Notes under the pieces: model-generated
Database searches by the model: none
The model's input: the letters and a program-made list of their open reading frames with translations, nothing else
Told to the model about the DNA's origin: nothing
In this document: positions 1 through 8,413 of the stretch, one piece after another
Layout of the letters: the number at the start of each line of letters is the position of its first letter
How positions within the stretch are numbered: position 1 is the first letter of the stretch
Position numbers and translations under genes: made by a program
Assembly: GCF_014349235.1 (NCBI RefSeq)
Contig: NZ_JACSOH010000028.1
Location: 1 to 57,521 of the forward strand
DNA: 57,521 nt
Source of the DNA: Cytophaga sp. FL35
Lineage (GTDB): Bacteria; Bacteroidota; Bacteroidia; Flavobacteriales; Flavobacteriaceae
Reading direction: 5' to 3'

Positions 1-39
1 GCCATCGAGGAAAACTGTGCATATCAACCGCTATATGCA

Positions 40-137
40 ATCTGGTGTGCTCCCTTGTATTTTTCTTTTTTACGTACCTTTCGGTACGACAAACAAAAAT
101 CCAATCGCACGACTACACATAGCCCTGCGTTAGGCAT
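40..137. repeat. attC-like right half site (integron-cassette type)
   Basis: The segment ends in GCGTTAGGCAT, whose GTTAGGC (129-135) fits the GTTRRRY core of integron attC sites. It contains an imperfect inverted repeat centred on ACGTACC-TTTC-GGTACGA (about 71-89), flanked by T-rich and A-rich arms. This could fold like the long hairpin of a single-stranded attC. The matching GCCTAAC lies just after the next gene at 818-824, giving a 9-bp inverted pair (129-137 and 816-824) around one open reading frame, as in a gene cassette. The window starts inside or close to this site, so its left core cannot be seen. No integron integrase is visible. Confidence 0.4.
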
Positions 138-156
138 AATTTAAAATCAACCAAGA

Positions 157-810
157 TTGAAAAAAGACTTTCTAATAAGCCTTGTAATACTACTCCTTTC
201 CTTAATCAATATTTTTTTTCATCAAAACCAATTGATTTCACTTTCAGTTGGAATATCCGTCCTTGGTATAATAGGATTTATTTCTTTTATTTTAAAAAAC
301 AACTTATACAAAACACTATTCTTAATTTGGATATTAGCACAGTTTCCAATAATTGAAGTACACGAAATCAAGAATGGAATTAAATACGTAAACCCCATAT
401 TTGATTTATCACAAGCTTTCAGAATTAAAATCGGATTTGGACTGACTTATTTACCAAAAACTTTTTATATCGGCATAAACTTTATTCCTTTTGCATATTA
501 CGCATTGTATAAATTATTGGTGGCAAATTCACTGATTTCTAGTAGCGTGACAATTATTCCTGTAAGCGAACAATCTCCGATAACTAAATTCGCTCCTTTA
601 ACCGCCAAAATAATCGATACTGAAAATGGATTTTTAAAAGCCGAACTTTCCGAAAAAATTGAAATCGAAGGAAATGAGTATCAAATTTTATTATTTAAAA
701 CTATAGATAAAAGCATTTTTAATCTTGATAAAACAAGACAAAAATGTATTATAAAATTGATTCTCATCAACACTGGAATAGAATTACAAACAGAGGGATT
801 TATAAAATAA
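157..810 (+). CDS. Hypothetical membrane protein, possible integron-type gene cassette
   Basis: The product is unrecognised. The reading frame opens with TTG at 157, because no in-frame ATG lies near the start. The first ~65 residues form two or three hydrophobic segments, and another lies near residues 105-135. The last ~75 residues are soluble, mixed charged and beta-rich (about 140-217), and probably sit on one side of the inner membrane. Base composition is more AT-rich than in the following genes. The frame is bracketed by the attC-like motifs GTTAGGC and GCCTAAC, with little non-coding sequence between motif and gene, as expected for a cassette. Function is unknown. Confidence 0.6.
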   Translation: MKKDFLISLVILLLSLINIFFHQNQLISLSVGISVLGIIGFISFILKNNLYKTLFLIWILAQFPIIEVHEIKNGIKYVNPIFDLSQAFRIKIGFGLTYLPKTFYIGINFIPFAYYALYKLLVANSLISSSVTIIPVSEQSPITKFAPLTAKIIDTENGFLKAELSEKIEIEGNEYQILLFKTIDKSIFNLDKTRQKCIIKLILINTGIELQTEGFIK

Positions 811-930
811 AAACTATGCCTAACAAAGAACTGAGATGAAAAACAAGCTTTTTTAGCTCAATGTTGACATAAAGTTTTCATCATAGGGAAGTCCGTTTTT
901 TACTACGCCAAAAGCTTGTTTGTAGCCTTC
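811..930. repeat. attC-like left half site, partly degenerate
   Basis: GCCTAACAAAG begins at 818, six bases after the stop codon of the membrane protein, and fits the RYYYAAC core of an attC left end. Downstream, AAAACAAGCTTTT (about 840) and AAAAGCTTGTTT (about 910) are complementary, so a long stem is possible. I could not find a convincing GTTRRRY core closing the right side, so the site is either degenerate or not a true attC. The rest of the gap up to the next gene at 1063 shows nothing else that I can name. Confidence 0.35.
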
Positions 931-1062
931 TCAAAAAATAGGACAGTTTAAAATTCAGATTTTCTAACTTTAATTTTTAACTGCCGTAGAATTATCAGTA
1001 ATAGTTTTTGGATATATTTCGGTACATAAGTATATTTCTTTTCCATTGAAAATACTTACTAG

Positions 1063-1698
1063 ATGAACTACCTACAACCTACCTATTATTTCGACTTTGA
1101 AAGCACTGAAATTCAAGAGCTGATCAGATCACTTCAAAACAAAGAGTTATATAATAAAGAAAAAACCGTTGTACTGTACACAAAAATAAGGGATGATTGG
1201 AGGTATGACCCTTATAGCATTAGCCTTACAAATGACAATTACAAGGCAAGTGTCATCGCCAAAAAAAATTCCGGTAATTGTGTTGAAAAGTCCATCTTAC
1301 TAATTGCTTGTTTACGTGGCCTTGGTATACCCTCACGCCTACATCTAGGAAAAGTAAAGAACCACATTGCCGTGGAGCGACTCACAGAAAAATTCGGGAG
1401 CAATGAGCTTACTCCTCATGGAATGGTTAACGTTCGTTTAAACAATAAATGGCTTAAAATGTCTCCCGCTTTCAATAGTTCACTTTGTGAACGAATGAAC
1501 GTAGACCCTTTGGAGTTTGATGGAGAAAATGATTCCTACCTACAAGCCTATAACAATGACGGTACCCAATTTATGGAGTATACGGATGATTATGGTTATT
1601 TTGATGACGTACCCGTAGATTTCATGAAAGCCAATATTAAAGAGCACTATCCCCATATTTTTGATACCGGAGAAAACATTACAGAATTTAAACTTTAA
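1063..1698 (+). CDS. Transglutaminase-like superfamily protein
   Basis: A 211-residue protein without a signal peptide, probably cytoplasmic. It carries the core of the transglutaminase-like cysteine protease fold: GNCVEKS with the nucleophile candidate Cys73 at the start of a helix, followed by LRGLGIPSR, then PHGMVNV with His119. The third position of the triad, normally Asp in a WxxxDP motif, reads WLKMSPAF here, so the Asp is replaced by Ser134. Activity may therefore be altered. The substrate is unknown; relatives include peptidases and isopeptide-handling enzymes. The dehydrogenase gene begins 11 bp after the stop, so the two are probably co-transcribed. Start is the first ATG of the frame. 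Confidence 0.75.
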   Translation: MNYLQPTYYFDFESTEIQELIRSLQNKELYNKEKTVVLYTKIRDDWRYDPYSISLTNDNYKASVIAKKNSGNCVEKSILLIACLRGLGIPSRLHLGKVKNHIAVERLTEKFGSNELTPHGMVNVRLNNKWLKMSPAFNSSLCERMNVDPLEFDGENDSYLQAYNNDGTQFMEYTDDYGYFDDVPVDFMKANIKEHYPHIFDTGENITEFKL

Positions 1699-1709
1699 AA
1701 AATCCTACC

Positions 1710-2666
1710 ATGAACATTACCGTACTGGACGGCTATACCCTTAACCCCGGAGATTTATCTTGGGACGGTCTAAAAGAGCTAGGAAACGTTGTGATTTATG
1801 ATAGAACTCCGCACGATTCCCCATCTATTTTACAAGCTATAGGAAATTCCGAGATTATTTTCACTAACAAAACGCCCCTAACCGCAGACGTATTAAAAAA
1901 AGCACCCCAATTAAAATACATTGGGGTGTTGGCCACAGGATATAATGTAGTGGACATACAAACGGCCACAGAGCTAGGTATTTTGGTCACCAATGTTCCT
2001 ACTTATGGTACACAAGGAGTTGCACAAATGACCATGGCCCTGCTCCTAGAAATGTGCCATCATGTGGGGGAGCACAACCGATCGGTACATAATGGGGACT
2101 GGGTACAAAGTGCCGATTTTTGCTACTGGAACTACCCCCTGGTAGAACTGACAGGTAAAACCATGGGCCTTATAGGGTTTGGAGAAATTGGGCAGGCAAC
2201 CGCCAAACTTGCCAATGCTTTTGGAATGGAGGTTATTACCACCGGCAGCAGTAGATTAAAGGAACCCCAAGACTGTACCTATGTTAGCTTGGATGAACTT
2301 TTAAAAACATCGGATATTATAAGTCTACACTGTCCCTTAACGGAGGAAACTGAAGGTATGATCAATAAACACTCCATTGAAAAAATGAAGGACGGGGTCA
2401 TGCTCATCAATACCTCCCGCGGCCCATTATTAATTGAGCAAGATGTTCGAGAGGCTCTCTTAAAGGGCAAAATTAGTTTTGCGGCGGTAGATGTCATCTC
2501 AAAGGAGCCCATGGAAAAAACGAACCCTTTGTTGGGAGTAGAAAATTGTATCATTACTCCCCATATTGCATGGGCCTCACAAGCTGCTAGAAAACGTTTG
2601 ATGGATACCGCTGTTTCTAATTTGAAAGCCTTTCTTTATGGTAAGCCACGGAATAAGGTTAATTAG
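1710..2666 (+). CDS. D-2-hydroxyacid dehydrogenase (glycerate/hydroxypyruvate reductase type)
   Basis: A 318-residue NAD(P)-dependent dehydrogenase of the D-isomer 2-hydroxyacid family, of normal length. The nucleotide-binding motif GLIGFGEIG (Gly156, Gly158, Gly161) opens the Rossmann domain. The three catalytic residues are in place: Arg237 in NTSRGPL, Glu266 in ISKEP and His285 in ITPHIAWAS. The substrate-binding loop reads VLATGYNVVD. The nearest named group is glycerate dehydrogenase (HprA-like), which reduces hydroxypyruvate to D-glycerate, but substrate cannot be fixed from sequence. It follows the transglutaminase-like gene by 11 bp in the same direction. Other members of the family that act on phosphonate or glyoxylate remain possible. 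Confidence 0.88.
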   Translation: MNITVLDGYTLNPGDLSWDGLKELGNVVIYDRTPHDSPSILQAIGNSEIIFTNKTPLTADVLKKAPQLKYIGVLATGYNVVDIQTATELGILVTNVPTYGTQGVAQMTMALLLEMCHHVGEHNRSVHNGDWVQSADFCYWNYPLVELTGKTMGLIGFGEIGQATAKLANAFGMEVITTGSSRLKEPQDCTYVSLDELLKTSDIISLHCPLTEETEGMINKHSIEKMKDGVMLINTSRGPLLIEQDVREALLKGKISFAAVDVISKEPMEKTNPLLGVENCIITPHIAWASQAARKRLMDTAVSNLKAFLYGKPRNKVN

Positions 2667-2814
2667 ATAAAAATTCTTTAAATAATAACATAAAATTTGA
2701 TCCTTAGGATATTCAATCCAGTATCTTTGTCGCCTTTTTTTTTATAAACCTTGTGAAACTTCTATGCGCTAACTGGCTAATTAGAAGTTTTTCTTTTTTA
2801 AAGATGAATGCGAT

Positions 2815-3627
2815 ATGGACCTATTATTTTTCTTAAAACTATTGATTGCCATCGTATTTGTAGTTGGCCTCTCGTTAATTGCAGAAAATGTTAGTCCCAA
2901 AATTGCAGGAATCCTTTCCGGATATCCAACTGGCTCCGCAATTACGCTATTTTTTTTCGGATTGGAAGTTAACCCCGAATTCGCCGCAAAAAGTGCTCTT
3001 TATAATATGGTGGGCTTAACTGGCGCTCTGAGCTTTGTATTAGCCTATTACATGGCTTCAAGACATATTAAAAAATATCCTATTTTCTTTTCTTCCATAT
3101 GTGCCATTGTCACATATCTTCTAATAGTATGGATTTTGCACCACTTACAGGAAATAACTTATTGGACTATAATACTTCCGGTAACCTTCTCATTTTTTTG
3201 TATTTATTTCCTAAAAAATATAGAGAACTTGAAAATCAAAAAAAAGGTAAAATTGGGGTTGGACACTTTGATAATTAGGGCATTTTTTGCGGCCCTGATT
3301 ATTTTGAGCATAACCATGGCGCCGAATTTTTTTGGTCCGGAATGGTCAGGTTTATTTTCCGCATTCCCCACTACCCTATTTCCATTGATAGTAATTATAC
3401 ATTATAGCTATTCCAAGGAACATGTACATACAATTATTAAAAATGTTCCAATAGGTATGTTTTCCCTCATCATTTATTCGTTAACCGTATCTATGGTTTA
3501 TCCTACTTTTGGAATTTACTGGGGCACCCTACTTTCTTTTGCTTCGGCCACAGTTTACCTTTTGTTTTATAGTGTAGCCAAAAAGTATTACACAAAAAAA
3601 CGAGTTTCATCCCTACATAAGCTGTAA
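2815..3627 (+). CDS. Integral membrane protein with two related halves
   Basis: A 270-residue, strongly hydrophobic protein with about eight predicted membrane spans. It appears to be an internal duplication. The N-terminal motif VSPKIAGILSGYPTGSA (about residues 26-42) resembles FGPEWSGLFSAFPTTLF (about 171-187): in both a Pro is followed by a small residue, Gly, Ser/Ala-Gly/Phe-Pro-Thr, each at the start of a hydrophobic stretch. Such repeated halves are typical of small transporters. The pattern recalls the GlpM/DUF3147 class, but I cannot confirm this. It is preceded by 148 bp without a gene and ends 11 bp before the convergent sialidase-like gene. Transport substrate unknown. Confidence 0.6.
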   Translation: MDLLFFLKLLIAIVFVVGLSLIAENVSPKIAGILSGYPTGSAITLFFFGLEVNPEFAAKSALYNMVGLTGALSFVLAYYMASRHIKKYPIFFSSICAIVTYLLIVWILHHLQEITYWTIILPVTFSFFCIYFLKNIENLKIKKKVKLGLDTLIIRAFFAALIILSITMAPNFFGPEWSGLFSAFPTTLFPLIVIIHYSYSKEHVHTIIKNVPIGMFSLIIYSLTVSMVYPTFGIYWGTLLSFASATVYLLFYSVAKKYYTKKRVSSLHKL

Positions 3628-3638
3628 ACAAAAAGGGT

Positions 3639-4766
3639 TCAAAGTTTTGAGGGGTCTATAACCACATGTTTTACGGATTCCCGATTATAGGTGTACGTAG
3701 CATGTACCAGACCGTCTTGGGTCTGTATAATAGCCGGATAGGCATACCCATGTTCAGATTCCACATTTTCAAGGGTCATGACCGGTTTCCAATTTTTCCC
3801 ATCTTCGGAAATAGCTAGATTTAACAGGTCCCTACCCCTATTCTCCTTGGTTCTTACCTTATGGTTATAAATTAACAATTGTCTACCGTCTTTTAAGCTC
3901 ACGACATCCGTTCCGGAATTGGGGTTGGGCAAATCAATTCCCTCTACCTCGCTCCACGTTATTCCATTATCGCTTGACCAGGATTGTGCGAGAACACCTT
4001 GTCGGGTGCGGGCCAAAATCATCAACTTACCGTCCTTCGTTCGCATGATACTGGGCTGTATGGCATCAAAAGTAATTCCGTCATGAATGGGGCCTATCAC
4101 TTCCCAATTTTTCATTTCAGCATCCGATTTTTCAAAATGGATTTTCCAGTAGGTCTCATCACCTTCTATTCGCTCACTGCTGCTAGGGTGTAAGATGCTT
4201 CCGTCTTCCAACTGAAATGATTTATTCTTTACTGGTCCAAGCAGGTGCCCCACTTTTTCATCCCTTCCTATTTTTACCCCTGAAGTCCACGTAGACCCAT
4301 TATCATCAGAAGTTTTCATCATTCCCCACCAATCGCGTGGATTGGGTCCTTCTTTATAAAAAAGATAAAGAGGTCCGTTTTTGGGCTGTAACAAAACGGG
4401 GTTCCAAGTGGCATACCTCAACGTATCGTTATGAAATCCGTTGGCCACTTCCACGGGGTAAGTCCACTTATTATTTTTTAGGTGTGTCACCCTAATCCCC
4501 ACATCTGGATGGTTTTCATGGGGCCCTGCAAAAAAGGCTGCAACTAGGCCAGACGGCGTTTCCACTATGGTAGAAGCATGGGCACTGGCCTCTGGCCTGT
4601 TGTCCAATTCATAGATAAAATCTCTTTTTAATAGGGCTCCCTCCCCAACTTTCTCCATAGGGGGAATAAAGAATTTACCGGTAACATCATTGGGTTTCTG
4701 TTGTTTTTGTGCCGATAATCCCAAGGTAATAGCAAAGAGTAAAAAGGTATATTTTAAATACGTCAT
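3639..4766 (-). CDS. Secreted BNR-repeat (sialidase-like) protein
   Basis: A sialidase-fold beta-propeller protein of the BNR_2 type, about 375 residues. The chosen start at 4766 gives a clean signal peptide (MTYLKYTFLLFAITLGLSAQ); the frame could begin at 4826, but this would bury the signal behind 20 extra residues. Aspartate-box-like motifs are visible as SDDNGSTW and SSDNGITW, with weaker ones later. There is no clear RIP arginine motif, unlike the GH33 enzyme encoded at 31482. It may therefore act on another sugar, and exo-alpha-sialidase should be read as a family name only. It is separated from the main sialic-acid locus by almost 19 kb and has no visible copy of that locus's operator. 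Confidence 0.65.
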   Translation of the reverse strand: MTYLKYTFLLFAITLGLSAQKQQKPNDVTGKFFIPPMEKVGEGALLKRDFIYELDNRPEASAHASTIVETPSGLVAAFFAGPHENHPDVGIRVTHLKNNKWTYPVEVANGFHNDTLRYATWNPVLLQPKNGPLYLFYKEGPNPRDWWGMMKTSDDNGSTWTSGVKIGRDEKVGHLLGPVKNKSFQLEDGSILHPSSSERIEGDETYWKIHFEKSDAEMKNWEVIGPIHDGITFDAIQPSIMRTKDGKLMILARTRQGVLAQSWSSDNGITWSEVEGIDLPNPNSGTDVVSLKDGRQLLIYNHKVRTKENRGRDLLNLAISEDGKNWKPVMTLENVESEHGYAYPAIIQTQDGLVHATYTYNRESVKHVVIDPSKL

Positions 4767-4904
4767 AGGAGCAAATACTAATGTTCTACAATGAATAAAG
4801 TTTTGATTTGGAAATATACAAAACAACTTCGCAAGGATTCTGCCAATTTCTTATCTATAACTGGTGGTTTTTTAGCCTGTGGTTCATGAAAGGGTATCCA
4901 TACC

Positions 4905-4947
4905 TGACAAATGTCATATTATAAGGTAGCGCTAAATCCTAAGTTTG
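4905..4947 (+). promoter_or_regulatory. Crp/Fnr-type site and promoter of hemN
   Basis: The palindrome TGACAAATGTCA (4905-4916) lies in the context CCTGACAAATGTCATAT. TAAGTTTG (4940-4947) fits the Bacteroidota -7 element TAnnTTTG. The centre of the palindrome is 29.5 bp from the first base of the -7 element, which puts it near -41.5 relative to transcription start, the class-II activator position. The same geometry occurs at four other promoters in this window. Confidence 0.7.
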
Positions 4948-4963
4948 CTTTAAAATTCTATCT

Positions 4964-6316
4964 ATGTGCCAATTAATTCAAAAATATAATGTTGCGGGAC
5001 CCAGGTATACAAGCTATCCTACGGTACCCTATTGGAACATCCATGATTTTTCTGGAAAAAAATGGGAAGCTTCGGTACTTAAAAGCTTTGAAGAAAGTAA
5101 ATCGGAAGGAATTAGCCTTTACATTCATCTCCCTTTTTGTGAAAGTCTCTGTACGTTCTGCGGATGCCATAAAAGGATAACCAAAAGGCATGAAGTGGAA
5201 GTACCTTATATACAATCGGTACTAAAAGAATGGAAATTATATGTTGACCTATTGGGTAAAAGACCCAAAATCAAACAGCTTCACTTAGGAGGAGGTACGC
5301 CCACGTTCTTTTCCGTTGAAAACCTTGAATTGCTGATCAACGGTATTTTTAGAAAAGCCGACCGTGCCGAAAGCTATGAATTCAGTTTTGAGGGCCACCC
5401 GAACAATACAACTAAAGCACACCTGCAAGGGCTTTATAATTTGGGCTTTAAAAGGGTGAGTTTTGGCGTACAGGATTATAATCTAACGGTACAAATGGCC
5501 ATTAGAAGGGTGCAGCCTTTCACCAATGTACAAAAGGTGACCGAATGGGCCCGTGAAATAGGCTATACCTCGGTCGGTCACGATATCATATTCGGTCTGC
5601 CCCATCAAACGCAAAATCATGTAAAGGAAACCATCTTAAAAACCAACGAATTACGCCCAGACCGGTTGGCTTTTTATAGTTACGCCCACACCCCTTGGTT
5701 AAAAGGAAATGGACAGCGCGGTTATAAGGATAGTGATTTACCTTCTGCCGATGAGAAACGTAAACAATATGAAATTGGCAAGGCACTTTTATTGGAAAAC
5801 GGTTATTATGAAATTGGGATGGACCATTTTGCCTTACCAGCGGATAATCTTTACCAAGCCGTGCTAGAAGGTAACCTACATAGAAATTTTATGGGATATA
5901 CCGATGCCCATACACAATTGATGATCGGCTTAGGTGCCTCTAGCATAAGTGATAGTTGGTATGGTTTTGCACAAAATGTAAAAGGCATTGAGGAGTATCA
6001 ACATTTGGTAGCGAATGATGTCATACCAATTTTTAGGGGCCACATACTTTCTGAAGAAGACCAGAACATACGAAAGCATATTCTCAATTTAATGTGCCGC
6101 CTAGAAACAAGCTGGCACGAACAGGAAGAAGATTTGTTCAACGTAGCATTGGCAAAATTGGATGAAATGAAAACCGATGGCTTAATTGAAGTTTCAGGTG
6201 CAAGAATACGCATTACCGAGAAAGGAAGACCCTTTGTACGCAATGTTTGTATGGCTTTTGACCTTCACTTGCAAAGGAAAGCTCCTGAAACAAGATTGTT
6301 TTCGATGACTATCTAG
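4964..6316 (+). CDS. hemN: Oxygen-independent coproporphyrinogen III dehydrogenase
   Basis: A 450-residue radical SAM enzyme that converts coproporphyrinogen III to protoporphyrinogen IX without oxygen, a cytoplasmic haem-biosynthesis step needed at low oxygen. The iron-sulfur motif CxxxCxxC is present as CESLCTFC (Cys59, Cys63, Cys66), followed by Gly-Cys as in true HemN rather than HemW. GGGTPTF (SAM binding) and the N-terminal AGPRYTSYPTV motif are also typical, and length is normal. The upstream Crp/Fnr-type site, shared with the cbb3 oxidase operon, fits induction under oxygen limitation. A flavin-binding protein gene follows after 15 bp. Confidence 0.95.
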   Translation: MCQLIQKYNVAGPRYTSYPTVPYWNIHDFSGKKWEASVLKSFEESKSEGISLYIHLPFCESLCTFCGCHKRITKRHEVEVPYIQSVLKEWKLYVDLLGKRPKIKQLHLGGGTPTFFSVENLELLINGIFRKADRAESYEFSFEGHPNNTTKAHLQGLYNLGFKRVSFGVQDYNLTVQMAIRRVQPFTNVQKVTEWAREIGYTSVGHDIIFGLPHQTQNHVKETILKTNELRPDRLAFYSYAHTPWLKGNGQRGYKDSDLPSADEKRKQYEIGKALLLENGYYEIGMDHFALPADNLYQAVLEGNLHRNFMGYTDAHTQLMIGLGASSISDSWYGFAQNVKGIEEYQHLVANDVIPIFRGHILSEEDQNIRKHILNLMCRLETSWHEQEEDLFNVALAKLDEMKTDGLIEVSGARIRITEKGRPFVRNVCMAFDLHLQRKAPETRLFSMTI

Positions 6317-6331
6317 TAGGGCAAAATCAAT

Positions 6332-6847
6332 ATGAAAATTGGAGCATACTGTCCAGCGACCAAAAAATTACTTAACTTAAAAGAAAAAATGATTAAAAAT
6401 TTAAATACAGACGGTTGTTTGAAATTGCTGGGAGAAAACTATATTGGAAGATTAGGGTTTGTCTCTGGCCAAAGTCCATGCGTTATTCCCATTACCTATT
6501 TTCATGATGCTGAAGAAAAGTGCATTATCAGTTATTCCTTTATAGGTCACAAATTGGAGTCCATGAGACGCTTTCCCGCTGTTTCCCTTCAAGTAGATAA
6601 CATAGCAGATGTACACCATTGGCAATCGGTATTAATACAAGGGCGATTTGAAGAACTTAAAGGTAGTACGGCTAAAAAGTACCTCCATAAATTCGCCCAA
6701 GGAGTTCAGAAAATTATTGAAGACCGCCAAGATGGCAACCCTAAATCCATAAGTGATTTTTCGGCGAACATCACCGGAAAGGAAGCCCCTGTAGCTTATC
6801 TTATTCGTATAAATAATATTAGCGGAAAGTATAGGGAATCAAAATAG
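6332..6847 (+). CDS. Pyridoxamine 5'-phosphate oxidase-like flavin-binding protein
   Basis: A 171-residue protein (152 if translation starts at the internal ATG 6389, which gives the more usual N-terminus). It belongs to the split-barrel FMN-binding group related to pyridoxamine phosphate oxidase. Family features are the opening helix NTDGCLKLL, the strand GRLGFV, the PCVIPITYFH strand and the SYSFIGHKLESMRRFPAVSLQVD segment, where the Gly-His-Lys lies near the flavin phosphate in relatives. This group includes general stress and haem-handling proteins; the exact role is not known. Its position 15 bp after hemN suggests co-transcription and perhaps a role in haem or redox metabolism. Confidence 0.75.
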   Translation: MKIGAYCPATKKLLNLKEKMIKNLNTDGCLKLLGENYIGRLGFVSGQSPCVIPITYFHDAEEKCIISYSFIGHKLESMRRFPAVSLQVDNIADVHHWQSVLIQGRFEELKGSTAKKYLHKFAQGVQKIIEDRQDGNPKSISDFSANITGKEAPVAYLIRINNISGKYRESK

Positions 6848-6912
6848 ATGCGCCCTTGGGCTTCATTCTATGTTAAAGATCGAACTTCGAAGAGTTAACA
6901 GACAAAACAAAC

Positions 6913-7602
6913 TCATAATTTTCTATAGAGCCACCAGTTCATATCCCTGGTCAGTTCAAAACCTAATTTTTCATATAGGGAAATGGCCAAATTTCCCTTA
7001 TTTGTATGTAAGATAGGTTTCTTTCCTTCTTGCAAAATCTCTTTTGTGGTATGTGCTATTAATTGCTTGGCCAAGCCCTGTCTTGTATAATCTGGGTGGG
7101 TGACTACTGCGCTTACCTCAATAAATTGATCGGTCTGCATTCGCTGCCCGGTAACCGATACCAATTTCCCATCTTTGAAAATACCAAAGTAATTACCCAT
7201 TTCATAGGTTCTTTTTCTATAGTACCCCGGCATGACCAACCAAACTAGATCATAGATCTCATCCATCATTTCTTTGGACAGGGGAACTATTTTCTCCGTA
7301 ATTTCAACATTCGTCAGCTGATTTAAAACCATCTGGCAACCATCAATCTTTTTTAAAAGTTCAATTTTTTCCTCGTCAATTTCTGGAGTTTGGTTTTCGG
7401 ATACATAGAAAAACTCTTGAATGTTTTGTACATATTCATTGGAGGCAACTTTTGTCTTACGCTCGTCTTCAAACGAACCAAAAGGGCAAACCTCAGGATT
7501 GTAAAAACGCACTCCGTTTATTTCAATCGCAAACTTTTTATGGGTTTCGTTCAAGGAATGCCAAACAGGATTTTTAAGTTGTTCCTCTAGTGTAATCATC
7601 AA
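6913..7602 (-). CDS. GNAT family N-acetyltransferase
   Basis: A 229-residue protein whose C-terminal ~120 residues form a GNAT domain of the FR47-like type. The acetyl-CoA pyrophosphate loop is TRQGLAKQLI (R/QxxGxG/A), preceded by the strand FIEVSAVVTHPDY and followed by ILHTNKGNLAISLYEKLGFE, the usual end of the domain. The N-terminal ~100 residues are specific to this subgroup and contain no other known domain. The acceptor is unknown. The gene lies alone in the gap between the hemN pair and the cbb3 operon, converging with the former. Two adjacent ATG codons (7602 and 7599) could each serve as start. Confidence 0.85.
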   Translation of the reverse strand: MMITLEEQLKNPVWHSLNETHKKFAIEINGVRFYNPEVCPFGSFEDERKTKVASNEYVQNIQEFFYVSENQTPEIDEEKIELLKKIDGCQMVLNQLTNVEITEKIVPLSKEMMDEIYDLVWLVMPGYYRKRTYEMGNYFGIFKDGKLVSVTGQRMQTDQFIEVSAVVTHPDYTRQGLAKQLIAHTTKEILQEGKKPILHTNKGNLAISLYEKLGFELTRDMNWWLYRKL

Positions 7603-7702
7603 TAGGTAAATCTAGGGATTGATTGAAAAAATGCAAAGATAAATGAAATGGAGGCATTTGACCCCCAGGAAGGTAGTAGATAACAACTTAAAATAGCAGC
7701 AA

Positions 7703-8410
7703 TCAATTGTGGCATTCCATGGTAGCAGTAGCTGCCATATGATGTACTGGAGCAGGAGAAACGTAAGGAATGCCCAAACCGAGACCGCGAAGAATAAAGA
7801 GACAAGCTACGACCACCACAAAAACAGGAATCAATTTTTGTACTTTCAAACGTTGTTCTCCTTTCAGCAATCCACTAAAATACACCACTCCGGTCATTAA
7901 CGGCACTGTTCCCAAACCAAAAAGCACCATATATAAAGCACCCTCGCCAGGCCCTGCCATCGCTATGGAAGCAAACAGCGCCATATAGACCAGTCCGCAA
8001 GGCAATAGGCCATTGAGAAAACCTATGGTCAAAAAAGTATCTGCGCTTTTCTTTTTAAACTCTTTTCCCAAACGGGATTTAACCTTGGAAATCAGGCGGT
8101 AAATTGGCTTGGAAATACTGTATTTGTTTAGGAGTTTAGCAGGGATAAGCACCAATATAATCATGAGTACCCCAATAGCAATCGATAGATTCTGTTGCAT
8201 GCCAAAAACGTACAGACCTTTACCCAAAAAACCGAACAGCAGCCCCAGAATTCCATACGCAAACAGCCTCCCCAAATGATACAGAAAAATTTGAGCAAAT
8301 TTCTTTAAATTGTTGTTTCTGTCTACCGGCAGCATAAAGGCAATGGGGCCGCACATGCCTATGCAGTGCAAGCTTCCCATCAGACCTAGTATGAGGGCGG
8401 ACAACAACAT
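7703..8410 (-). CDS. DsbD_2 / sulfite exporter TauE/SafE-like membrane protein
   Basis: A 235-residue inner-membrane protein with about six spans. The N-terminal GSLHCIGMCGP motif, with two cysteines in a HCxxMCGP arrangement, is the signature of the DsbD-like transmembrane group (DsbD_2) often annotated as sulfite exporter TauE/SafE. A second conserved segment is NGLLPCGLVYMAL, with another Pro-Cys-Gly. The protein ends in a histidine- and methionine-containing tail (HHMAATATMECHN) that could bind a metal. It begins 3 bp after ccoH and is the last gene of the cbb3 operon. A role in copper delivery or thiol-redox supply for oxidase assembly is an inference from this position; sulfite export is doubtful. 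Confidence 0.75.
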   Translation of the reverse strand: MLLSALILGLMGSLHCIGMCGPIAFMLPVDRNNNLKKFAQIFLYHLGRLFAYGILGLLFGFLGKGLYVFGMQQNLSIAIGVLMIILVLIPAKLLNKYSISKPIYRLISKVKSRLGKEFKKKSADTFLTIGFLNGLLPCGLVYMALFASIAMAGPGEGALYMVLFGLGTVPLMTGVVYFSGLLKGEQRLKVQKLIPVFVVVVACLFILRGLGLGIPYVSPAPVHHMAATATMECHN

Positions 8411-8413
8411 TAC

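Noticed and set aside
3639-4766. Assigning the BNR protein to the sialic-acid regulon
   Set aside because: No copy of the 18-bp operator lies upstream, the RIP motif is missing and it is 19 kb away from the nan genes.
4767-4826. Upstream ATG for the BNR-repeat protein
   Set aside because: The 20 added residues precede a complete signal peptide that begins at 4766.
6852-6865. GCCCTTGGGC palindrome after the flavin-binding gene
   Set aside because: Short stem with no proper loop and no T-run; not enough for a terminator call.
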